Position numbers and translations under genes: made by a program. Source: Phycisphaeraceae bacterium (GTDB lineage: Bacteria > Planctomycetota > Phycisphaerae > Phycisphaerales > UBA1924). Taken from it: a stretch of 64,000 nt of DNA. Shown piece after piece: positions 28,315 through 36,681 of the stretch; positions within the stretch are counted from its first letter, which is position 1; each line of letters opens with the position of its first letter. The stretch is from the NCBI GenBank assembly GCA_026126305.1, contig JAHCJI010000003.1:173106-237105 (forward strand). Direction: 5' to 3'. The notes beneath the pieces are model-generated. The model was not told where the DNA came from and did not search any database. It was given only the letters and a program-made list of their open reading frames with translations.

Positions 28315-29937
28315 TTATGAATCGATGTATCCCACGCCGATCTTCTCGCGGATGGCGTTGGCCGAGATTCGGATCTCGATTCTATCCTGGTGCGACATGG
28401 TATCGATGTGCTTGAGGATCATCTTCATACGAGGGTTATTCCGGAAGCGGTGCTCGTTCCGGATGAGAAAATCCCAATAGAATGTGTTGAATGGGCACGC
28501 TGGACCCCTCTGAGTCTGCCCGGTGCGCGCCTTGTTATCGTAGGGGCAGTGCTTGCAATAATTGGACATCTTGTTGATGTAATTGGCGCTGGCGGCGTAC
28601 GGCTTGGTCGCGACGACCGGGTCCGATGTGTCTGTCCCGTCGGCATACATCGCCATGCCGATGGTATTGGGCGTGGTGACCCAGTCGACGCTGTCTGCAA
28701 ACATACCGAAGTACCAGTCTCCCACGGCCCTTGGGTGGACACCGGCGATGAGTGCGAAGTTGCCGGTGACCATGAGGCGTGGGATGTGGTGCATCCATGC
28801 GTGTTCGAGCACGGGGTCGATGCACTCGCGCAGGCATCGCATGTCGGTGTCCCCGGTCCAGTAAAACGCTGGCAGTTGCCCGTGCTGTTGCAGATAATTG
28901 CGATCCCGGTAGCCGGAACCTTCTTGCCAGTAGACTCCGCGGATGTATTCACGCCACCCGATGATCTGCCGGATGAAGCCTTCCACAGATTGGAGCGGTG
29001 CCCCGCCCGTGCTGAATGCATCTAACGCGGCCCGGATGCAGTCCCAAGGGTTCAGGAGTTTGAGGTTGAGTGGGACACTGAGTTGGCTGTGGAACAGCCA
29101 GGGCTGGCCCGTCCACATGGCATCTTCGAACGGACCAAATCCGGAGAGTCGATAGGCGATAAAATCATCGAGGAGTTCAAGTGCCTGGTTGCGTGTGACG
29201 GGCCAGCCAAAGGTGTCAAGCCTGCCCGGTGCTTGGGGGTAGCGTTCGTTGACGAGATCAATGACCTTTCGTGTCATCGGATCGGGCTTAAAACGGAGCG
29301 GGGTCGGTGCGTTTGGGCCGTTCCTGCCGAAGGAGTGCCGGTTGTCGTGGTCGTAATTCCAGGAGCCTCCGACAGGCTGGCCATCGCTTTCGAGCAGAAT
29401 CTTCAATGCCTTGCGCCGCTCACGATAGAAGTATTCCATTGTGAGAACCTTGCGACCCTCTGCCCAGATTCGAAACTCATGCAGTGTGCAGGTGAAATGT
29501 GTATCCTCGAGGACTTGCACTGGGATGCCCGTGCAAGACTCCCACTGTCGAACAGAGTTCAGTACACGCCAATCTCCAGGCTGAACGATGGTGATTCGTC
29601 TTGGTTTGAGGTCTGAGACGGCCCGGGCAACTTCTCCCATGAGAGTGTGCGTGTTCTGCGGATGATCGATGGTGGTGTAGCGAACCAGGTAGCCATTGTC
29701 CTGCAATTCCGAGGCAAAATGCCGCATCGCGCTGAAGAACAGCGCGGTTCGTTGCCGGTGGCTTGGCCCGAGCACGGCTTCTTCATCGACTTCCATCATC
29801 AGAACGGCGTCGACCTCCTTCCGAATCGATGCCAGTGCCATGCTCTGATGGTCGAGTTGGTCTCCGAGGATAACGGCGAGCGTGTCCACCCGTCTTGGGC
29901 CCGGATCCAGTGAGTTCGTGACATCACGTAGCATCAT
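28315..29937 (-). CDS. iron-sulfur cryptochrome/6-4 photolyase-like protein
   Basis: This 540-residue member of the FeS-BCP/CryPro group includes the bacterial 6-4 photolyase PhrB. The N-terminal antenna domain starts DTLAVILGDQLDHQS. The catalytic half has GFIRQIIGWREYIRG, HHIPRLMVTGNFALIAGVHP and DWVTTPNTIGMAMYADG. Four cysteines for a [4Fe-4S] cluster are seen: one in MRCLRECIDP, two in YCKHCPYD and one in GPACPFN. In this family the FAD repairs 6-4 photoproducts, with a lumazine antenna. The start at 29937 is uncertain because there is no clear ribosome site. It pairs with the CPD photolyase gene downstream. Confidence 0.93.
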   Translation of the reverse strand: MMLRDVTNSLDPGPRRVDTLAVILGDQLDHQSMALASIRKEVDAVLMMEVDEEAVLGPSHRQRTALFFSAMRHFASELQDNGYLVRYTTIDHPQNTHTLMGEVARAVSDLKPRRITIVQPGDWRVLNSVRQWESCTGIPVQVLEDTHFTCTLHEFRIWAEGRKVLTMEYFYRERRKALKILLESDGQPVGGSWNYDHDNRHSFGRNGPNAPTPLRFKPDPMTRKVIDLVNERYPQAPGRLDTFGWPVTRNQALELLDDFIAYRLSGFGPFEDAMWTGQPWLFHSQLSVPLNLKLLNPWDCIRAALDAFSTGGAPLQSVEGFIRQIIGWREYIRGVYWQEGSGYRDRNYLQQHGQLPAFYWTGDTDMRCLRECIDPVLEHAWMHHIPRLMVTGNFALIAGVHPRAVGDWYFGMFADSVDWVTTPNTIGMAMYADGTDTSDPVVATKPYAASANYINKMSNYCKHCPYDNKARTGQTQRGPACPFNTFYWDFLIRNEHRFRNNPRMKMILKHIDTMSHQDRIEIRISANAIREKIGVGYIDS

Positions 29938-30047
29938 GATGAATGTAGAAGCCCGCGGCTACAGTGGAATCCACGCTGCGGGCGATTCGGGCAACTGAGC
30001 GGATGGTCCGGGTTTGCCCCGATGCATTGACGAGAGCTTGAAAGTAG

Positions 30048-31760
30048 TCAAGGGCTTGACAGCTGACGGCTCGTTCCTGCCCAGTGCTGACAGGCGGCGA
30101 CAAGTCGGCCGGTGCTGATGGGCTTGGTCAGGTAGTCGTTGCCTCCGGCCTGGAGAGCTCTAGTACGGCTCTCGCTGGTGGCGTGGGCGCTCAAGAAGAC
30201 TATTGGTGTGTTCAAGCCGGCGTCTCGAAGCCGTTGTGTGGCCTCGCAGCCATCCATGCCGGGCATTTCCAGGTCCATGAGCAGGCAGTCGTAGGGCTGC
30301 GCTTGTTTGGCTTTCGCGACGGCTTCATGGCCGTTGCAGGCGACATCAACCGTTGCGCCGGCGCGGCGCAGGTGCAGCGCGAGCAAGCGCTGGTTGTCGA
30401 TGCTGTCTTCGACGAGGAGCACACGCACGCCGTCGAGTGGGGCCGTGCTCGGTTCTGCCGTGCCGTGGGCCGAGGCCGGGGTGTGCAGGGCAAGATGATG
30501 TGCGCGCTGCGCGGCTTCGGGTGATCGCAGGGTAGTGTTTTCCGGATCGTAGGGAATTGTGAGCGTGATGTCAGAGCCGTGCCCAATGCGGGATTCGATG
30601 CCGAGACTCCCGCCGAGCAATGTGGCCAAATTGTTGGCGATGCGCAGGCCCAGGCCCGTGCCGCCGAAACGCCGGGAGGTTGTATTGTCCGCTTGCTGGA
30701 AGGCCTCGAATCTTGAGATCCGGCGCACTTGCTGGGGCGTCATGCCGATACCGGTGTCACGAACCGAGATCATGAATAGCCCGGCCTGTGGATCGGCCCG
30801 CAGTGAGAGTGTGATGCCGCCGCGTTCGGTGAACCTGATGGCGTTGGCCAAGAGGTTGAGGAGGATCTGCCGCAAGCGCAAGGCATCGCAGAGGATCGTT
30901 TCTGGAACCGGTGTGCTGAACGCGGTCTCGATCCGCAGGCCCTTTTCTTCGGCCTTGTGAATGATCATGCGTGTCGCGTCCGCCAGGATGCCGCATGGAT
31001 CGATGTGTGTTTGCTCGATGGGCAACATGCCCGCCTCGATCTTGGCGATGTCCAGAATGTCGTTGACGACTTCGAGCAGGTGCGTGGCATTGCGCGCGAT
31101 GGCCCGGGTGGCTATGGCTCTTTCCGGCGCACTCTCTTCGAGCAGCAGGTCCGCGTATCCGACGATCGAAGTCAGTGGCGTGCGAAGCTCATGGCTCATG
31201 TGTGCCAGGAAAGCGCTCTTGGCGTGGTTTGCGGCTTCCGCACGATGCTGCATATCTCGGAGATTCGCTATTGTCCGTCGCAGTTCGAGTTGGCATGCGG
31301 CCTGTCGTGCGAGTGAAACGAGGTCTTCCAGCATGGCCGGGCTTGCCTTGCGTGGCCTGGTATCTATGACGCATAACGTGCCCAGCGGCAGGCCACCATC
31401 GACCATCAGCGGCACGCCAGCGTAGAAGCGGATGCCCGGAGGGCCCGCCACGAGCGGGTTGTCGAAGGTGCGTTCGTCGTGGCGCGCATCCTCGATGACC
31501 AGAGGACCCTGCTGGAGGATGGCGTAGCCGCAGAACGCCGCGTCCCTTGGGGTTTGCGTGGTTTCAAGGCCCACTCGACTCTTGAACCACTGCCTGTTTT
31601 CGTCCAATAATGATATGAGGGCGATGGGTGTGTCACACAGTTTGCGTGCTAGTCGGGTCAGGTCGTCGAACCCCTCTTCGGGTGGGGTATCCATGACGTT
31701 GCAGGCCAAAAGTGCCGTCAGACGCTGGTTTTCGTACGCTGGTAACGGCGCTGGCGGCAT
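30048..31760 (-). CDS. GAF-domain hybrid histidine kinase with receiver
   Basis: This 570-residue soluble sensor has no membrane helices. An N-terminal GAF domain (about 25-165; CGYAILQQGPLVIEDA, FYAGVPLMVDGGLPLGTLCV) is followed by HisKA with phospho-His in LAHMSHELRTPL. A HATPase domain carries N-box LLNLLANAIRF, G1 DTGIGM and G2 FGGTGLGL. The C-terminal receiver (RVLLVEDSIDNQ, phospho-Asp in CLLMDLEMPGMDG, Lys in DYLTKP) makes it a hybrid. No output partner lies next to it. GGAGG precedes the ATG at 31760. It sits 110 bases downstream of the photolyase operon, so a light-response link is possible but not shown. Confidence 0.93.
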   Translation of the reverse strand: MPPAPLPAYENQRLTALLACNVMDTPPEEGFDDLTRLARKLCDTPIALISLLDENRQWFKSRVGLETTQTPRDAAFCGYAILQQGPLVIEDARHDERTFDNPLVAGPPGIRFYAGVPLMVDGGLPLGTLCVIDTRPRKASPAMLEDLVSLARQAACQLELRRTIANLRDMQHRAEAANHAKSAFLAHMSHELRTPLTSIVGYADLLLEESAPERAIATRAIARNATHLLEVVNDILDIAKIEAGMLPIEQTHIDPCGILADATRMIIHKAEEKGLRIETAFSTPVPETILCDALRLRQILLNLLANAIRFTERGGITLSLRADPQAGLFMISVRDTGIGMTPQQVRRISRFEAFQQADNTTSRRFGGTGLGLRIANNLATLLGGSLGIESRIGHGSDITLTIPYDPENTTLRSPEAAQRAHHLALHTPASAHGTAEPSTAPLDGVRVLLVEDSIDNQRLLALHLRRAGATVDVACNGHEAVAKAKQAQPYDCLLMDLEMPGMDGCEATQRLRDAGLNTPIVFLSAHATSESRTRALQAGGNDYLTKPISTGRLVAACQHWAGTSRQLSSP

Positions 31761-31923
31761 GGTTCGTGCCTCCGTGTGGTTCGTCGATCGGAGGTCCTAT
31801 CGGCTGGCCGCTTGCATGACTGCACATTGCGTATGCGAATTCGGTAACCAGAGCGCCGTACGTGCGCTACGCGGACCAATGCCTTAAGGCGAGGCATGGT
31901 CTGGAATGGGCCCAACAGGCTAA

Positions 31924-31948
31924 AATCCCCTGTTTCAGGGGATTATTT
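31924..31948 (-). terminator. hairpin terminator of the DNRLRE gene
   Basis: AATCCCCTG-TTT-CAGGGGATT, followed on the minus strand by TTTA. It lies 89 bases beyond the stop at 32033. The rest of 31761-32032 shows no gene. Confidence 0.7.
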
Positions 31949-32032
31949 ATGTTGTGGGTAGAACTTCGAACGTCCCAAATCGAGGAGGTGGACAAGCAAG
32001 CCGGAGTTGATCTTGACTGCCTTGTGATCGGC

Positions 32033-32821
32033 TCAATCGCAACCGGCGGCGAACTCGTTCTGGAATGCGAGGAAGTCGAAGAGGGTGAACTCGCCGTCGC
32101 CGTCGAAGTCGGCCCGGGGGTCCATGGCGGCGAAGAGGTTCTGGAACTCGAGGAAGTCGAAGATGGTCAGTTCGCCGTCGCCGTCGAGGTCGGCCCGGCA
32201 GGTCTCGGTCAGGACGACGACCAATTGGGGGTGCAGGTCGGGGTCGGCGGACTCTCGGCTGTGGAAGTAGCCGTAGCGCGAGGCACCGGCGGAGATCTCG
32301 GTGAGTTGTGCGACGGCGAACCCGTTGTTGGGCCCGCCCGCGGCGATGGCCTTGAGCAGTTCGGTGACGTCGTAGTCGAGCCAGCCGCGAGCGAAGCTGT
32401 CTCCCACACGGCTGGAGACGTTGCCGGCGCGGGTGCCGTTGGTGGGTTTGTTGTTCCAGGTGATGGTGCTCTCGTCCCAATCGCCGAGCAGGGCGAAAAC
32501 GTCGTCGCCAAGGCCGCCGGCGGCCGGCTCGGTGCGATGCTGGAAGACGCGCAGCGTGGCGCTCTCGATGGCGTCGGGGTCGGTCAGGTCGCTCAGGTCG
32601 AACTTGAGGTAGGTGCGCGCGAAGCCCAGGCCCCAGAAGCTGCCCTTGCCCGCGGCCAACTCCTCGGACGCGCCGAAGTTGGTGTCGGGCATGGTGCTCT
32701 CGACGTATGCGTCGGCGATGGGTGTGCGGACGTTGTCCTGAGCGTGGGCCGCCGTGCTGGCGAGGATGGCCGCCCCTTGGGCGATGATCAGGGCCGTGGC
32801 GTAGCGGAGGCTGCGGTGCAT
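32033..32821 (-). CDS. secreted DNRLRE-domain protein with dockerin-like tail
   Basis: This 262-residue exported protein has signal peptide ALIIAQGAAILASTAAHA. The body is a DNRLRE/CBM96-like beta-sandwich: IADAYVESTMPDTNFGAS, ARTYLKFDLSDL, SATLRVFQHR, ESTITWNNKP and GWLDYDVTELLKA. It may bind polysaccharide. The tail holds DLDGDGELTIFDFLEFQNLF and DFDGDGEFTLFDFLAFQNEF, the same doublet as in the genes at 12102, 41921, 46532 and 49383. The ATG at 32821 opens the signal peptide. It is divergent from kbl. Confidence 0.85.
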   Translation of the reverse strand: MHRSLRYATALIIAQGAAILASTAAHAQDNVRTPIADAYVESTMPDTNFGASEELAAGKGSFWGLGFARTYLKFDLSDLTDPDAIESATLRVFQHRTEPAAGGLGDDVFALLGDWDESTITWNNKPTNGTRAGNVSSRVGDSFARGWLDYDVTELLKAIAAGGPNNGFAVAQLTEISAGASRYGYFHSRESADPDLHPQLVVVLTETCRADLDGDGELTIFDFLEFQNLFAAMDPRADFDGDGEFTLFDFLAFQNEFAAGCD

Positions 32822-32936
32822 GTTTGGTCCCTCTTGGCGTGTCAGTCTGTCTTGGTCCTCGATGGCTACACCCTTTGCCGGGCTTGAGTAACCGACGCGG
32901 CGCTATCCTCAGAGATCGCCCGGCAGGAGACCGATC

Positions 32937-34199
32937 ATGACCCAAACCGCTTCGCGTGCCAGCACCGTTCGCCCCTTCGACGCCCGCACCGACGACATCC
33001 TGGCCACCCTCGAAAAGGGCGGGCAGTACAAGCACCTCCAGATGCTCACCGGGCCCATGGGGCCGACGGTGATGCTGCGTGATGCCTCCGGAAAATCCAG
33101 AGAAGTCATCTGCATGTGCTCGAACAACTACCTGGGCCTGGCCAACCACCCCGAGGTGGTGGAGGCGGGCGTCGAGGGGCTGCGAAGGTACGGGGCGGGC
33201 ACGGCCTCGGTGCGTTTTATCTGCGGCACGTTCGAGTGCCACGAGGCCATCGAGAACACCATCGCCCGGTACATGGGCACGCAGAGCAGCTACACCTTCG
33301 TGAGCTGCTGGACGGCCAACGAGGCGCTCTACCCCACCTTCGCCGAGCCGGGCGATGCGCTGATCTCCGACGAGCTCAACCACGCCTGCATCATCGACGG
33401 CATCCGGCTGGCGGCCGTGATCAAGAAGGGCGTCGTGAAGGGTGTGTACAAGCACAACGACCTGGAGGATCTTCGCCAGAAGCTCGGGGCGGTGCGGAGC
33501 AACCCCGACGTGACCGGGCAGATCTGGGTGGTCACCGACGGCGTGTTCAGCATGGAGGGCGACATCGCCGACCTGCCCGCGCTCCGCAAGCTCTGCGACG
33601 AGTTCGACGCGCTGCTGGTGGTCGACGACAGCCACGGGCACGGCGTGATGGGCACCACCGGCCGCGGCACGCACGAATACTGGAACATGTGCCCCGGTGC
33701 CGAAGGCCACGACCCCAGCCTGGGCGAGGTGGACTACTTCACCGGCACGCTGGGCAAGGCCCTGGGCGGCGGCGCGGGCGGCTTCATCGCCGGCAGCAAG
33801 CGCGGCACGGAACTCATCGTCCAGCGCGGCCGGCCCACGCTGTTCAGCAACGCCCTGCCGGCGACCGTTGCCTGCAGCGCCAACAAGGCCATCGAGATCG
33901 TGCTGCGCGAGCCCGAAAGAGTGAAGGCCCTGCGCGACATCACCGCCTACGCGCGCAAGCAGATCGGCGGCGCGGGCTTCGAGGTCATCGATTCGCCCAC
34001 GGCCATCTGCCCGATCATCGTCGGCGAAACAAGCACCGCCATCGCGATGAGCAAGAAGCTGCTCGAGCTTGGCGTCTTCGTCATCGGCTTTGGGTACCCG
34101 GTGGTGCCCGAGGGCGCGTCCCGGCTGCGGTTGCAGTTGTCGGCGGTGCACACGAAGGAACACGTCGACGCGGTGGTCGATGCGCTCAAGAAGCTGTGA
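32937..34199 (+). CDS. kbl: glycine C-acetyltransferase / alpha-oxoamine synthase
   Basis: This 420-residue PLP enzyme of the alpha-oxoamine synthase group most likely cleaves 2-amino-3-ketobutyrate with CoA to glycine and acetyl-CoA in threonine breakdown. The PLP lysine is Lys274 in TGTLGKALGGGAGG. NNYLGLANHP, GAGTASVRFICGTFECHEAIE and VVDDSHGHGVMG are typical of KBL. No threonine dehydrogenase gene is adjacent. AminoCoA-type paralogs such as serine palmitoyltransferase cannot be fully excluded, although GTxECH favours KBL. AGGAGA lies seven bases before the ATG at 32937. Confidence 0.88.
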   Translation: MTQTASRASTVRPFDARTDDILATLEKGGQYKHLQMLTGPMGPTVMLRDASGKSREVICMCSNNYLGLANHPEVVEAGVEGLRRYGAGTASVRFICGTFECHEAIENTIARYMGTQSSYTFVSCWTANEALYPTFAEPGDALISDELNHACIIDGIRLAAVIKKGVVKGVYKHNDLEDLRQKLGAVRSNPDVTGQIWVVTDGVFSMEGDIADLPALRKLCDEFDALLVVDDSHGHGVMGTTGRGTHEYWNMCPGAEGHDPSLGEVDYFTGTLGKALGGGAGGFIAGSKRGTELIVQRGRPTLFSNALPATVACSANKAIEIVLREPERVKALRDITAYARKQIGGAGFEVIDSPTAICPIIVGETSTAIAMSKKLLELGVFVIGFGYPVVPEGASRLRLQLSAVHTKEHVDAVVDALKKL

Positions 34200-34215
34200 G
34201 ATTGGGAGGGCTCCG

Positions 34216-34692
34216 ATGTTCAAGAAGACCATCGGCCGGTTGAGTAATAGGAAGCTGAATCAATACTTTGATAGCTACGTGGCCAGGCTGACCACAGTTA
34301 AAGACGAAGAGATGTCGAACATGCTGGGGTTGGGATTTGGTGCAAGAATGCACCTTCTTCAGGCTACTGAATTCCCACAAGCTCTTTTAGACGTTCGAGG
34401 CGCTGCAAGCGACGACGAAGTTATGAAGGCATGGGCCTATCTTCGGTCTATTCACGTGTTGGGGCAGCAATTCGGAGCTGATGGCACTCGTTCCGGACTT
34501 TACATGGCGACTGGTCTGGAGGTTTGGCTGTACACATTTCGCGCCCTTCTTGCACCCGAGATGTTCGTTCGAGGTGTCGACGTATGGCGCCAGCTATCTC
34601 GTGGTGCACCATTCCTAGAGGATCAACTCAAGCGGGGAGGCCTACCTAATGTAGAGATAGTCTATCCGCATCGATTTGTAAGCGAACTATGA
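34216..34692 (+). CDS. AT-richer orphan protein, unknown function
   Basis: This 158-residue soluble protein (MFKKTIGRLSNRKLNQYFDS) resembles no family I know. It appears mostly helical with a mixed middle (ATGLEVWLYTFRALLAPEM). A strong GGGAGGG precedes the ATG at 34216, 16 bases after kbl, and its stop overlaps the RidA start as ATGA. Codon usage is clearly less GC-rich than in kbl or ridA, suggesting insertion of a foreign gene into an existing operon without breaking translation. Confidence 0.7.
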   Translation: MFKKTIGRLSNRKLNQYFDSYVARLTTVKDEEMSNMLGLGFGARMHLLQATEFPQALLDVRGAASDDEVMKAWAYLRSIHVLGQQFGADGTRSGLYMATGLEVWLYTFRALLAPEMFVRGVDVWRQLSRGAPFLEDQLKRGGLPNVEIVYPHRFVSEL

Positions 34693-35099
34693 GGTGCATA
34701 CACCGCACCAACATCTCCACCAACAGCCCCTGGGAAGCCGCCAACGGCTACAGCCGCTGCGTCAAGCTCGAGCGTGCGGACAGCACGGACTTCTTCTTTG
34801 CCGGCACCACGGCCATCAACCCCGACGGCACGATCGAGCACGAGGGCGACGCGGGCGGGCAGGCCCGGGTGATCCTCGAGCGCATCGGCGCGGTGCTCCA
34901 AGAGCACGGGGCGTCGCTGGCCGACGTCGTGGCGACGCGGATGTACGTCACCGATGTCGCGCACGCTCAGGCGGTGGGGCTCGCGCATGGCGCGGTCTTC
35001 AAGGACATCCGCCCGGCCGCCACGCTGATGGTCGTCGCGGGGCTGGTCGATCCGCGCATGCTCGTCGAGATCGAGGCGCACGCGATTGCGTCCCGTTGA
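34689..35099 (+). CDS. RidA-family enamine/imine deaminase
   Basis: This 136-residue protein keeps the RidA functional Arg in VDPRMLVEIEAHA, together with DFFFAGTTAINPDG and QARVILERIGAVLQEHGASL. It is therefore a better candidate for active 2-aminoacrylate deaminase than the Rid protein at 21795. Downstream of kbl it could remove reactive imines formed by PLP enzymes. The ATGA overlap with the upstream orphan gene indicates translational coupling. Confidence 0.88.
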   Translation: MRCIHRTNISTNSPWEAANGYSRCVKLERADSTDFFFAGTTAINPDGTIEHEGDAGGQARVILERIGAVLQEHGASLADVVATRMYVTDVAHAQAVGLAHGAVFKDIRPAATLMVVAGLVDPRMLVEIEAHAIASR

Positions 35100-35122
35100 T
35101 TGCGTCCCGTTGAGTGCGCGCC

Positions 35123-35842
35123 TCACCCCGTCGCCTTCTGCGCTGCCCCCTTCACCGGCACCACGCTGCCCGCCTCCTTGCCCACGAAGACGGCCTTCTG
35201 GCTGCCAAAGGGCACCTCGCACGTCACGCTCCAGTCGCTCATGAGCCCGGTGCTCAGGCGCACCGCCACGCGGTAGCCCACGCTCTTGAGGCCCTCGGGC
35301 ACGGCGTTGTCGGTGAAGGTCTTGTCCTCGCCGGCGAAGCCGATGAACTCGTACGGGTCGCGTCGGCCGCTGAGCGGGGTCGTCACGCGCTGCACCAGGT
35401 ACAGCGCCCCGCCGCCCGAGGCGACCTTGAAGGTCAGGCGCACCGAGCCGTCGCTGGCGATGGTGGCCCGCAGGTCGGTGGGGCGCGGCGGCGCGGTGCG
35501 GGCGCTGGCGTCCTTGGGCTCGGGCACCTGGGCCTTGACCCACACGCTCGGGTCGCCGCTGGCCAGGGCAAAGGCGTCGATCGTGGCCACGCCCGCGCCC
35601 ATCACCTTGCGCAGCCGGGCCACGGCGTTGTTCTTGGCCACGGTGGCCGCCTTGGCGGCGCTGCGGGCGGCCAGCATCGCCTTGTAGGCCGCCTGGGCCT
35701 GGGCGCTGGCGGCCAGAGCCTCGAGCCGCTGCTGCTCGTCCAGGCCGATATGCGGTGGTTGCCCCTGCCCGCCCGACCACACGTCGGCGCGATGGCGGGA
35801 CCATTGGATGAACGCGGCTTCGGGCTTGGGGGCTCGGGGCAT
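35123..35842 (-). CDS. helical plus FN3-like family protein, paralog B
   Basis: This 239-residue paralog of the genes at 8950, 45401 and 57472 has an N-terminal helical part (AAFIQWSRHRADVWSG, GLDEQQRLEALAASAQAQ, AARSAAKAATVAKNNAVARL) and VATIDAFALASGDPSVW, nearly identical to paralog D. A Pro-rich linker follows, then the beta domain SVRLTFKVASGGGALYLVQR and DNAVPEGLKSVGYRVAV. The ATG at 35842 has GGAG in front. The open frame runs on upstream through a 15-bp and a 21-bp repeat to 36547. The paralog alignment places the true N-terminus at 35842, but a longer product with heptapeptide repeats (APRxPFQ-like) cannot be ruled out. Confidence 0.75.
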   Translation of the reverse strand: MPRAPKPEAAFIQWSRHRADVWSGGQGQPPHIGLDEQQRLEALAASAQAQAAYKAMLAARSAAKAATVAKNNAVARLRKVMGAGVATIDAFALASGDPSVWVKAQVPEPKDASARTAPPRPTDLRATIASDGSVRLTFKVASGGGALYLVQRVTTPLSGRRDPYEFIGFAGEDKTFTDNAVPEGLKSVGYRVAVRLSTGLMSDWSVTCEVPFGSQKAVFVGKEAGSVVPVKGAAQKATG

Positions 35843-35860
35843 GGATGCGCTCCGTCGCGG

Positions 35861-35905
35861 CTGCTCCGCAGGGGTCTGCCCCGCAGGGGTCTGCTCCGCA
35901 GGGGT
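35861..35905. repeat. 15-bp direct repeat, three units
   Basis: Three copies of CTGCTCCGCAGGGGT (second copy CTGCCCC) lie just upstream of paralog B, beginning 19 bases before its start. Each contains CCGCAGGGG, so the array could form the leader of the transcript. Confidence 0.85.
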
Positions 35906-35992
35906 ATGCCCCGGCAACGCGCCGGAACCGCCCCCCGCACGGGATGTATCGAACCAGCCAGGGGGCGACTTGAGCGAAGGCCGCCAAGAACC

Positions 35993-36181
35993 TTGGAACG
36001 CCCGCCGAGGGGCTTGGAAGCCGTTCCGAGGAGCTGGGAAGGCCTTCCGAAGGGCTTGGAAGGGGTTCCGAGGGGCTGGGAAGGGCTGCCGAGGAGCTGG
36101 GAAGCCGTTCTGAGGAGCTTGGAAGGGGTGCCGAGGGGCTTGGTAGGGCTGGCTGGGAGCTTGGAACGGCCCCTCCGGCCG
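35993..36181. repeat. 21-bp tandem repeat, eight to nine units
   Basis: Units start TTGGAA or TGGGAA and end GAGGGGC or GAGGAGC, exactly 21 bases apart from 35993 to 36161. Identity between units is about 70-90 percent. No spacers are present. The array lies 150 bases upstream of paralog B. The remaining parts of 35843-36249 hold no other gene. Confidence 0.93.
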
Positions 36182-36249
36182 GCGGAAGGCCTTCGGAGGC
36201 CTTCCCGGGGCCCGAAGGGGCGTTTGGGCGCCTCGGCGAGCCCCCCCGA

Positions 36250-36639
36250 TCACCGCAGGTGGGGCGGCACGCGTCGCTCGAGCAGCTCGATCAGCGCCGG
36301 GTCCATCTCTCGGTAGCGGTCGGGGAGGTTCAGGCACACCACGCGTGTGTTCGCGAGGTGGTCGCCAAACCGGGCGGCCAGCTTCGTCTTGTGCACCGGC
36401 TCCATCACGAAGATCACGTCGGCCCACTGGACTAGCTAGGTCGAGACAGGCGTGGGCGATTCGGGGCTCAGGCCGGCCGAGAGGCACTCGATGTCTGGAT
36501 GGTCGGGGTGGTCGGCGAAGACCCGCTCGGCGGTGGGGCTGCGCCACCGGTTCTTGCCGCAGACGAAGAGGACGCGGGTGGTGGGCTTGGGCGTGCTGGT
36601 TGGTTGGGGTGGTCGGGGTGATTGAGCGGGGCGTTCCAT
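36250..36639 (-). pseudogene. low-molecular-weight protein phosphatase-like gene with in-frame amber codon
   Basis: The N-terminal part has the LMW-PTP P-loop VLFVCGKNRWRSPTAE (CX5R) and then IECLSAGLSPES. TAG at 36436-36438 stops the frame after PTPVST. The same frame continues as LVQWADVIFVMEPVHKTKLA, VVCLNLPDRYREMDPALIEL to a TGA at 36250, all expected of an intact family member of about 130 residues. A single codon therefore breaks it. Either it is a fresh pseudogene, a base-call error, or a read-through case. The N-terminal proline/threonine segment before RVLFVC is probably leader. Confidence 0.8.
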
Positions 36640-36681
36640 GGCATTCTTTAGTAGGGCGTCCGCCCTCGCGATGGCGGGCGC

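Noticed and set aside
35123..36681. A single long gene joining paralog B, the arrays and the phosphatase
   Set aside because: The phosphatase fragment is in a different frame from paralog B and has its own family start.
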